From contig CANMFM010000007.1 in assembly GCA_947497175.1 (NCBI GenBank), positions 186,001 through 250,000 of the forward strand: a stretch of 64,000 nucleotides of DNA, read 5' to 3'. Under the pieces are notes generated by a model that saw only the letters and a list, made by a program, of their open reading frames with translations, had not been told where the DNA came from and made no database searches. The stretch comes from an uncultured Aquimarina sp. GTDB lineage: Bacteria; Bacteroidota; Bacteroidia; Flavobacteriales; Flavobacteriaceae. Shown piece by piece: positions 1-8,278 of this stretch (position 1 is its first letter; each line of letters starts with the position of its first letter). A program made the position numbers and the translations under genes.

Positions 1-397
1 TTACCTGAAATTTATCAGCACTATAATTGATGTCAAGTACTTGATCCTGTATTATTTCCACTCCGGAATCTTTGGCTTTTTTTGCCAGATGATGATCTAA
101 TGTATATCTGCTTATTCCAAAACCACCTAACGGTAGTTTACTATGAATTATATCTCCCTGTTGCGTACTTAAAATAAATTTTGAAATCTCTACAGGATGA
201 ATGGTATTCAAATTAATATTTAAAAAATCAAAATAAGGCAATACTTCATTAGAGATATATTCTCCGCAAACTTTATGTTTGGGATACTCTTCTTTCTCGA
301 TAAGTACAACCTTAATACCATGTATAGCTAAATGGATAGCACTCGTTAAACCGGCTAATCCACCCCCTACGATTATTATGAAAGAATGCGTATTCAT
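1..397 (-). CDS. Partial FAD-dependent oxidoreductase (geranylgeranyl-reductase-like); runs off the left edge
   Basis: Own translation of the minus strand from the ATG at 397: MNTHSFIIIVGGGLAGLTSAIHLAIHGIKVVLIEKEEYPKHKVCGEYISNE..., with a Rossmann GGGLAGL motif; no stop before position 1. Confidence 0.8.
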   Translation of the reverse strand, partial: MNTHSFIIIVGGGLAGLTSAIHLAIHGIKVVLIEKEEYPKHKVCGEYISNEVLPYFDFLNINLNTIHPVEISKFILSTQQGDIIHSKLPLGGFGISRYTLDHHLAKKAKDSGVEIIQDQVLDINYSADKFQV

Positions 398-427
398 TAA
401 ATGAAGATACGTAAAATTTGTGCATAA

Positions 428-457
428 AAAAATCCCAACGGGATCGTTGGGATTTTT
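428..457. terminator. Intrinsic terminator hairpin downstream of the OmpA-family gene
   Basis: Perfect inverted repeat AAAAATCCCAAC/GTTGGGATTTTT with 6-nt loop and A/T tracts on both sides. Confidence 0.85.
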
Positions 458-477
458 GGTATGATCTTTCAGTAAAA

Positions 478-1173
478 TTATTGTTTTACTTGTTCTTGAG
501 CTTCTCTTTTCATTTTTTCGTTAGCCACAATACCTAGCTCAACTCTTCTGTTTTTAGCTCTTCCTTCTGGAGTTGAATTATCATATTTTGGAAGTGTTTC
601 TCCGTGTGCATACGTAGTTAAACGACCTCTGCTAATCCCTTGAGACACTAAGTATTCGGTAACGGCGTTTGCTCTTTTTTGAGAAAGCGACATGTTGTAA
701 CTATCGTCTCCTGTACTATCGGTATGCCCTTCGACTATGATATTAGTATCAGGATACTCCTTAAAAATACCCGCAAGTTTATTAAGGTTAGCTTTAGACT
801 TTTCATTAATGTTAGATTTGTTAGTTTCAAAATAAACACCACTATTTTCATCAAATACTACATCAATCCCTTCACCTACTCTAGTTACTTCGGCACCTGG
901 TATTTCTGACTCAATTTTCTGAGCTTGTTTATCCATTTGCTTTCCTATAACCCCTCCGGCAACTCCACCAACAACTCCACCGATGACAGCTCCTAATGCA
1001 GAGTTTCTTTTTCCCACGTTATTACCAATTACTCCACCAAGCACCGCCCCGGCTGCAGTACCAATTACTGCTCCTTTTTGAGTATTGTTTGCATTTTGTA
1101 CGGCTTCACAACTAGATAGTACTGCTACTGCCATTAATGCAACCCCAATTTTTTTAAGATTTGTCTTCATCAT
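478..1173 (-). CDS. OmpA-family lipoprotein with glycine-zipper region
   Basis: Lipobox-like LSSCEA; Gly-rich GAVLGGVIGNNVG; OmpA motif VEGHTDSTGDDSYNMSLSQKRANAVTEYL. Confidence 0.9.
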   Translation of the reverse strand: MMKTNLKKIGVALMAVAVLSSCEAVQNANNTQKGAVIGTAAGAVLGGVIGNNVGKRNSALGAVIGGVVGGVAGGVIGKQMDKQAQKIESEIPGAEVTRVGEGIDVVFDENSGVYFETNKSNINEKSKANLNKLAGIFKEYPDTNIIVEGHTDSTGDDSYNMSLSQKRANAVTEYLVSQGISRGRLTTYAHGETLPKYDNSTPEGRAKNRRVELGIVANEKMKREAQEQVKQ

Positions 1174-1186
1174 ATATAGATTTGAA

Positions 1187-1666
1187 TTATTGTATTTTAT
1201 TAAAATTCATTGTGATCACAAAAGGTGACCCTTCCAAACTTACCGTCATCGCCCAGGTCATCGTTGTATCATCAAGATGTTTTAGAGCCATTCTGTATCC
1301 GGCATTATTATTTGTGCTTTTCTTCTTTTCATTTATTGGTTTAAATAAAAAGTAATATTCTCCATCAGCTTCTGGTTTAGGGATCGTAAATCTGAAATTA
1401 CGTTCTCCTGTAGAGGTACAGCTACTTTGATTTACTTGATATTTACCTGTATTGTTATTAGGGATAAATTTCCAAGTACTTCCAGTAAAACACTCAGCAG
1501 AAGCATCGTTATATAGATTTACATCGAATATACCAGAACGATCATAAGAGATATTATTTAAGGACCACTCTCCTTTTAAAGTTTTTTTAGCAGCAATAAC
1601 CGTTTTTTGAGGTGCGCTGCAGGAAGCTAGCATAATGACTGCCAGCAATAACATAAGTTTTTTCAT
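1187..1666 (-). CDS. Lipocalin-like small lipoprotein
   Basis: Lipobox ASCS; LKGEWSLNNISYD pattern typical of lipocalin-like lipoproteins. Confidence 0.65.
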   Translation of the reverse strand: MKKLMLLLAVIMLASCSAPQKTVIAAKKTLKGEWSLNNISYDRSGIFDVNLYNDASAECFTGSTWKFIPNNNTGKYQVNQSSCTSTGERNFRFTIPKPEADGEYYFLFKPINEKKKSTNNNAGYRMALKHLDDTTMTWAMTVSLEGSPFVITMNFNKIQ

Positions 1667-1907
1667 TGTAGTTAGATTTTATTTTTATAAAAATAGCTAA
1701 TAACGTTAACGTTTCAAAGATTATTATATTTCTATTTAAACAGATTATTATTCCAGATAGTATAAAACAAAAATCGATGAAAATAGTTTTTTATCGATCA
1801 AAACAACGTTTATTATTCGGTTACAATAGTAAACCTTCTAAGCCGTAAAGATTGTCTCGTTCAAAAGAATCTTTGCTTCATATCAAAAATACCTGAATCC
1901 TTTTGTC

Positions 1908-3233
1908 CTACGAATCCTTTCTGGGAACTCTAAAGAGCAGAATCAAGCCAATTGCAAAAAACAGTATAAGAAAAAGAATAGAATACCGCACGCTTCCTGT
2001 TAATTGAGCAATAATGCCGTAAGAAAACATACCGATGACAATTCCAATTTTTTCTGAAACATCATAAAAACTGAAGTATGAAGCAGTATCTACCGCATTT
2101 TTTGGCAAAAGCTTCGAATATGTAGATCTTGAAAGCGCCTGTATACCCCCCATTACCAGACCAACAATGGCGGCTGCGATATAAAACTGTGATGGCGTTG
2201 TAATGGTATAGGCATATATACATATTCCTATCCAAATAAAATTGATCGCTATCAGTGTTTTTATGTTTCCATAGGCTGAAGAAGCTTTTGATGTAAAATA
2301 GGCTCCCAATATAGCTACAAGTTGAATTAAAAGTATGCTAAAAATTAATCCCGTAGTTGCATTTTGATCTCCCCAATCTAATTCTTCAATTCCAAAATAG
2401 GTGGCGATAAGCATAATCGTTTGTACCGCCATACTATACACAAAAAATGCAGACAGATATCTTCGTAATTTTATATTGTTTTGAAGTGCTTTCCATATCA
2501 TTTTTAATTCTTTAAAACCGTTAAAAACTACGGCTTTCGTCAAAACATCTTTCTTATTTCCCTTAGGCAAATAGTAGTAAGTGTATTGACTAAATCCTAT
2601 CCACCACACTCCAACCATTACAAACGATAATCGTGTTGGTGTGCCCTCGTCTTCAAAACCAAACCAATCAAATTTTAAGATCATTATCAAATTAATGATT
2701 AAAAGAAGTACGCTTCCTATATATCCTAATGAATACCCTTTTGCACTTATGGCATCCTGTTGTTCTGGAAAAGCAATATCTGGCAAATATGAATTATAGA
2801 ACACTAAACTTGCCCAAAAACCGATTAATGCCAAAAAGTAGCATAATAAACCAAACCAGAGATGTTCTAATGAAAACCAATATAAGCCAATACAGGATAA
2901 AGCTCCTAGATAACAAAAGAATTTTAGGAAATTTTTCTTATTTCCGATGTAATCAGCAATACCGGATAAAAAAGGACTAATTATTGAAACTACGAGAAAA
3001 GCCAAAGCCGTCACGTAACTTATCAAAGAATCATTATTAAAGTCATATCCAAGAAAGCGTACTGTGTCATTAATGATATGACCATCAGTATCTTTTAGTA
3101 TGGTTAATGCTCCCCAAAATATAGGAAACACAGCCGAAGATATCGTTAAGTTATAAACCGAGTTTGCCCAATCATAAAATGCCCAAGCATTTAATAACTT
3201 TTTGTGTCCTTTAGGTAGAGTTCTGTTCATCAA
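1908..3233 (-). CDS. MFS transporter, UMF1 family
   Basis: Multi-TM protein with AWAFYDWANSVYNLTISSAVFPIFW N-terminus characteristic of UMF1-type MFS transporters. Confidence 0.85.
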   Translation of the reverse strand: MMNRTLPKGHKKLLNAWAFYDWANSVYNLTISSAVFPIFWGALTILKDTDGHIINDTVRFLGYDFNNDSLISYVTALAFLVVSIISPFLSGIADYIGNKKNFLKFFCYLGALSCIGLYWFSLEHLWFGLLCYFLALIGFWASLVFYNSYLPDIAFPEQQDAISAKGYSLGYIGSVLLLIINLIMILKFDWFGFEDEGTPTRLSFVMVGVWWIGFSQYTYYYLPKGNKKDVLTKAVVFNGFKELKMIWKALQNNIKLRRYLSAFFVYSMAVQTIMLIATYFGIEELDWGDQNATTGLIFSILLIQLVAILGAYFTSKASSAYGNIKTLIAINFIWIGICIYAYTITTPSQFYIAAAIVGLVMGGIQALSRSTYSKLLPKNAVDTASYFSFYDVSEKIGIVIGMFSYGIIAQLTGSVRYSILFLILFFAIGLILLFRVPRKDS

Positions 3234-3244
3234 ATAAAAATTAA

Positions 3245-3274
3245 AAGCCGCTCTGAATTAGTTCAGAACGGCTT
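3245..3274. terminator. Terminator hairpin between the M48 peptidase and MFS genes
   Basis: AAGCCGCTCTGAA/TTCAGAACGGCTT inverted repeat, one mismatch. Confidence 0.7.
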
Positions 3275-3316
3275 CTAAAATAGGTATAATCTTTTTAATG
3301 TATTAAAACTTTACAA

Positions 3317-4183
3317 TTATTTAAACGTAGTAACTCCAAATTTCTTAGCTTCTGCTCTAGCTGCCGGAGCCCATGCCGTTAGGTTAGCAATACGTGTATC
3401 ACTTGATGGATGCGTACTCATAAATTCAGGAGGCGCTTGTCCACCACTATTGGCTTTCATACGTCGCCATAGGTTTGCTGCTTCATCAGGATTATATCCC
3501 GCAATGGCCATAAGTTGTAATCCAATACGATCAGCTTCGGTTTCATGACTTCTGCTAAAAGGCAACATTACACCAAATTGACTACCAAGACCAAAAGCAG
3601 TACCCACGATTTGTTGTGTTTCTTGGCTTTTTCCACTTACAGCAACAGCAGTTGCAGCACCGGCTACTTGTTGTAATTGTGAAGCACTCATTCTTTGTTG
3701 ACCATGGTTAGCCAGTGCGTGAGCGACCTCATGCCCCATAACAGCTGCTACCCCACTCTCATTTTTAGCAATAGGCATAATACCCGTATAAAAAACTATC
3801 TTACCTCCGGGCATACACCAGGCATTCACACTTTCGTCCTGTACCAAGTTATATTCCCATTGGTAGTCTTTTAGATATCCCTGATAACCATTGGCATTAA
3901 GCCAACGCTCAGACGCTCTAGCAATTTTCTGACCAACTCTGGTAATCATTTCTGATTCAGAAGTTCCTTTGACTACTTTATTTTCGCTCAAAAACTGGTT
4001 ATATTGCTGAAATGCCATTGGTAATATCTGCGAGTTAGATACTAATGCCAACGTTTTCTTTCCTGTAAATGGATTTGTTTTACAGGACATGAATAAAACG
4101 AATCCAAATGTTAAAATAATTATATTTCTATATTTCATAATGTGTCTACATAATTTAATTGGATATAAAATTACAAAAATCAT
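3317..4183 (-). CDS. M48-family metalloprotease lipoprotein
   Basis: GHEVAHALANHGQQR zinc motif; ETEADRIGLQLMAIAGYNP; STHPSSDTRIANL. Confidence 0.9.
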   Translation of the reverse strand: MIFVILYPIKLCRHIMKYRNIIILTFGFVLFMSCKTNPFTGKKTLALVSNSQILPMAFQQYNQFLSENKVVKGTSESEMITRVGQKIARASERWLNANGYQGYLKDYQWEYNLVQDESVNAWCMPGGKIVFYTGIMPIAKNESGVAAVMGHEVAHALANHGQQRMSASQLQQVAGAATAVAVSGKSQETQQIVGTAFGLGSQFGVMLPFSRSHETEADRIGLQLMAIAGYNPDEAANLWRRMKANSGGQAPPEFMSTHPSSDTRIANLTAWAPAARAEAKKFGVTTFK

Positions 4184-4280
4184 AAATCTATCTTATAATT
4201 ATCAATTTTTAATTTAACGCAATCAAAAAATAAGATTAATCATAGTGCTATTCTGCCTTTAAAACGTTTCATAAATATCA

Positions 4281-4320
4281 TATATTTGAAAAAGGGTATT
4301 TACCCCTATTTTTTAGGGGT
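4281..4320 (+). promoter_or_regulatory. Candidate promoter (-7 box TATATTTG) followed by overlapping hairpins, upstream of the gasdermin operon
   Basis: TATATTTG at 4281-4288 fits the Bacteroidetes -7 consensus TAnnTTTG; GGGTA-TT-TACCC overlaps ACCCCTA-ttttt-TAGGGGT (4302-4308/4314-4320). Confidence 0.45.
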
Positions 4321-4540
4321 GATTTTTCAAAAAAAATACAACTAATATGCCTACATTTATATCCATCCCTACAATAATCAAATATCTGAATATCAGATCT
4401 TTTGAAGTTTGTATTTAAAATAATAAAAAGTTATATTTATATACCCCACACTTTAAAATATAATTGATTAATCGTATTCACAGTTTTTTGGTTTCTTAAT
4501 TGCAATCGTTCTTATTCATTAATTTACAGAATATACGATT

Positions 4541-7438
4541 ATGAACCTGTATGCTTTACTTATCGGAATAAATGAATATGAATTAAGTCCACTAAATCAG
4601 TGTGTTAATGATGTACAAGAATTTGAAAAGTATCTCAATACTCTGAGTAACATTTATGGAACAATTTCGATTGAAAAACTTCTGGATAAAAAAGCTACCA
4701 AAATAAATATCATTACAACTATTACCACCTTTTTGAATAAGGCCAATGATACTGATGTAGCTTTTTTTTATTATAGTGGTCATGGTACCTTAGAAAACAG
4801 TTCTGGTAGATTTAGTGATGTACATACGGGCACAATAGAATGTTTGGTATGTTATCACGATGAGCATGCCAATGAAAATTTTTTATTGGCTGATAAAGAG
4901 TTACGCTATTTATTTTCGAAACTCAAAAATGATCCTCACCTGGTTACTGTCTTTGATTGTTGTCATTCTGGTGATATGGTTAGGTTACTTAGCAATCAAA
5001 CTGACACAACAAATTATAGGCAAAGAAAACTAAGCACTATATTTCCCTCAAGAAAATATGAAGATTTTATTTTCTCTAATGAAATTGATGAAAAACGTAT
5101 TAGGTCATCACAATTATCCTCTTTGATTCCTTATAAAAACTCGGTAAATATTTCGGCATGTCTTTCATCAGAGTCTTCCTGGGAAAATCATAAAGGTGGT
5201 GTTTTTACACGATTTCTTTTGCAACTTTTGAAAGCAAAGGACAGTAATTTACATTATCTGGATATTGCTAAATGGGCAAAAATAAGCTTGAAAGATATTA
5301 CTAGTAAAAAACAAACACCAACAATTAGTGTACAAGGATCAGGAAAAATGGATCATTATAGCCCTTGGCTTCATCTTTATCCCGGTCAACCTCAAATTGA
5401 TCAGGGTCAGATTTTTTACAACAATAAAAATGGTTGGTACTATAATAAGGGCCAGTTGTTTGGTATTAAAGAAGGTGCTAAAATCACTATTCAGATAGAA
5501 AACGATAAAACTTTTACTACAGAGATCATCAAAGTAAGTCTTGAAGATTCTTTAATTGCTGATCCCATAGAATCTGGAATTACATTAGACTTCAAAAAAT
5601 CTTATTCCGTAATTACGGAGACCGTTTTTAACTCATTAGACATTCATATATTCAATCTCGATCAAGATACTCATGCCCAAAAGCATATTACCAACACAAT
5701 AAAGGATATTGTTAATATAAGCATTTCAACGGTAGATAGCGCTGATTTCTTTGTAATCATATTTAATCAAACCGTATATATAACTCTACCTTCTGACGTA
5801 TATCGACCTTTAGCAAAGCAAATAGATCTTTTAAAATTTTCAGAAGAAATTGTACATAAAAGATTAAAAAATCAATTAGAATCCTTAGTAAAATGGAATT
5901 ATTACAGCACCTTAATAAATCCAGACGCAGGCTTCATTGTTATTCCGATTAAAGTTGAAATACAAATTGACGACAGCCAACAATGGATCGATGTAACTAA
6001 TTCTGATCTTGATCTTGAAACCATTCATAATAAGTATACACAAAGTGGCGAGTATTATCAGAAATTTAAAATTAAGGTTTCAAATGTCTCTAATGAAGAT
6101 GTTTTTGTTTCTGCGTTACTTCTAAGTTCTGACATCGCTATTGCAACGGACCTTTTTGATAATATGTCCAAAAAACTTAAGCCACAAGAAGCTGTCCTGT
6201 TTTATGAACATCGTAAAACCCCTCTATCCTATTGGTCATTAGATGCGTATAAAGAAATTTATAACTGGAAACACGATTGGTTGTATTACAAATTCATTGT
6301 AACTAATCAAGAAGACATCACACCGATTATTCCCGATATAGCACAACACCCGCTATCCCCTCCTATTACACATCATGGAAATTTAATGGGACTTGGAGCT
6401 GTAGATGATTTAACTGTAGAGAACAATAAGTGGGATGTTTATACTACCCAGCTTAGACTGCACAATCCTAGCTATAACATTATAGGTGAAAAACTACTCC
6501 AAAATTGGGACTGGTATGCAAATAATGAAATTGTGGCTCCTTTTATAAACTCATTATATACTTCAAAAAGACAAAACGGATTTATTTTTAATACAGTGAA
6601 TCTACCTAATGCCACTGGAGATATAGATGTTAATACACGAAATGTATCTGGATTTAAATTGAAACTTGGTAATTATTTTGATGATAAATGCAGATATCGA
6701 AGATTCAAAAAATCCAAAAAGATGTTCCCGCATTTACCTGTAATTGTTGCTGAAGGAGATTCATGGTTTTTATTTCCCTTTTTGGTGAAAGACACTCTTG
6801 ATTATGTAATGGAAAAATATCCTTTGCGAAGTATTGCTGCTGCAGGAGATGAGATACAAAATTATAGAGATAGCGGTCAACTACTTAAAGAAATAGAACA
6901 CGAACGTCCCCGGTATGTTCTTATTAGCGGCGGTGGTAATGATGTTATAGGTCCGGAGATTGAAGACATTCTTATACCAGGATTAGCCTCTGGATTAGAG
7001 CCCGAAAAGTACTTAAATGAAAAACATAAGAAAAAAATGGATCAACTGTGGGGGCATTACAATTACTTTTTTAACAGAATCTCAGAATTTGATTTTGTAG
7101 AGCATGTATTTATACACGGTTATGATTATGTACTAGCTGATTTGGATAAAAAAACCATTAAAAATGGTTGGGTCAATAAATATTTGATTAAAAAAGGAAT
7201 AACGGTAATAGAAGATCGATCCAAAATAATTCAATATCTCATTGATACTTTTAATACGTTGTTAGAAGATGTTACTCAAAAGCATGCCAATGCCACCTAT
7301 TTAGATATGAGATCCTTAGTTAATAGAGACGAATGGTATGATGAAATACACCCAAATGATGAAGGGTTTGCCAAAGTTGCTCAAAAATTTTTAAACGCTA
7401 TTAATCAATTAGAATATATAGATCATGAGAATATGTAA
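4541..7438 (+). CDS. Caspase-like (C14) peptidase fused to a C-terminal SGNH/GDSL hydrolase domain
   Basis: N-term YALLIGINEY; His81 in FYYSGHGTLE and Cys141 in VFDCCHSGD; C-terminal SGNH blocks GDSW (Ser741), SGGGNDVIG and DEIHPNDEGF. Confidence 0.88.
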   Translation: MNLYALLIGINEYELSPLNQCVNDVQEFEKYLNTLSNIYGTISIEKLLDKKATKINIITTITTFLNKANDTDVAFFYYSGHGTLENSSGRFSDVHTGTIECLVCYHDEHANENFLLADKELRYLFSKLKNDPHLVTVFDCCHSGDMVRLLSNQTDTTNYRQRKLSTIFPSRKYEDFIFSNEIDEKRIRSSQLSSLIPYKNSVNISACLSSESSWENHKGGVFTRFLLQLLKAKDSNLHYLDIAKWAKISLKDITSKKQTPTISVQGSGKMDHYSPWLHLYPGQPQIDQGQIFYNNKNGWYYNKGQLFGIKEGAKITIQIENDKTFTTEIIKVSLEDSLIADPIESGITLDFKKSYSVITETVFNSLDIHIFNLDQDTHAQKHITNTIKDIVNISISTVDSADFFVIIFNQTVYITLPSDVYRPLAKQIDLLKFSEEIVHKRLKNQLESLVKWNYYSTLINPDAGFIVIPIKVEIQIDDSQQWIDVTNSDLDLETIHNKYTQSGEYYQKFKIKVSNVSNEDVFVSALLLSSDIAIATDLFDNMSKKLKPQEAVLFYEHRKTPLSYWSLDAYKEIYNWKHDWLYYKFIVTNQEDITPIIPDIAQHPLSPPITHHGNLMGLGAVDDLTVENNKWDVYTTQLRLHNPSYNIIGEKLLQNWDWYANNEIVAPFINSLYTSKRQNGFIFNTVNLPNATGDIDVNTRNVSGFKLKLGNYFDDKCRYRRFKKSKKMFPHLPVIVAEGDSWFLFPFLVKDTLDYVMEKYPLRSIAAAGDEIQNYRDSGQLLKEIEHERPRYVLISGGGNDVIGPEIEDILIPGLASGLEPEKYLNEKHKKKMDQLWGHYNYFFNRISEFDFVEHVFIHGYDYVLADLDKKTIKNGWVNKYLIKKGITVIEDRSKIIQYLIDTFNTLLEDVTQKHANATYLDMRSLVNRDEWYDEIHPNDEGFAKVAQKFLNAINQLEYIDHENM

Positions 7439-8261
7439 AAATGACATAACGGATCAAATACGAGATTTGTTTGATGCCAATCCGCTTAGAATTCCTGAGG
7501 CAAGAATACAACCCATGTGTATGCTCGAAATACAAGATCATAAACCAAAATATCTTGGAGAGTTCAGGTTTTTGGTCAAAAATGGATTTAACCATCCAAT
7601 TCAGGTAAATACCTCGCCTGTAGCACAAATATCTAATGTAAAAACTAAAAAAATTGATTTCAAAATTGGTTTTGATATTCTGGGTAACTTCATTAAGGCT
7701 TTTGGTTTAGATCCTGCCGCTGTGAGCGCATCGATCAAAGGGACTAAGAAAATGTCGTTTTCTTTCGGTAATGTGGTCAGAAAATATATTGACACCCTAG
7801 AATTAGGTCATATTTTAGTCGCTAATGATATTAAGGGGGATCCAGAAAATATATTTATCAAAGAATTTTCAGAAAAAAAAGAGGTTACGCTGGCGCTAAT
7901 TACTGATATTCTTACAAGTACCGATTTTTCACTTGCTACCTATAAAGACAATACTACAAATGCAGAAATTAATATTCCGCTCATTCAGGAATATTTAGCA
8001 AACCTTGATACTAAACTAACCATCGAAAAGATATCAGATAATGAAATAAAGTTCAAAGGTGATACGCCTCTTACTTATGCATTTACCTGTGTAGAAATTA
8101 ATATAGATCCTACTACTGGAAAATTCTCGAGAGGACAATGGCTTGATAACATTCGTTCGGTTAAAGGTAGTACGACAACGAGTACTGCTACAGAACAGCT
8201 AGAAATACCGAAATTATTGCTTGATGATAATCAAGCAAATCCCTTATTGATTGACTTTTAA
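7425..8261 (+). CDS. Candidate bacterial gasdermin (pore-forming protein)
   Basis: Family-like pattern: N-term Cys4 (MRICKND), RIPEARIQPMCMLEIQ, IDFKIGFDILGNFIKAFG, TKKMSFSFGNVVRKYIDTLELGHIL, LALITDILTSTDFSLATYK, GDTPLTYAFTCVEINID; short C-terminal tail; overlaps a caspase gene by 14 nt. Confidence 0.75.
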   Translation: MRICKNDITDQIRDLFDANPLRIPEARIQPMCMLEIQDHKPKYLGEFRFLVKNGFNHPIQVNTSPVAQISNVKTKKIDFKIGFDILGNFIKAFGLDPAAVSASIKGTKKMSFSFGNVVRKYIDTLELGHILVANDIKGDPENIFIKEFSEKKEVTLALITDILTSTDFSLATYKDNTTNAEINIPLIQEYLANLDTKLTIEKISDNEIKFKGDTPLTYAFTCVEINIDPTTGKFSRGQWLDNIRSVKGSTTTSTATEQLEIPKLLLDDNQANPLLIDF

Positions 8262-8278
8262 CACCTAAACATAAACCC

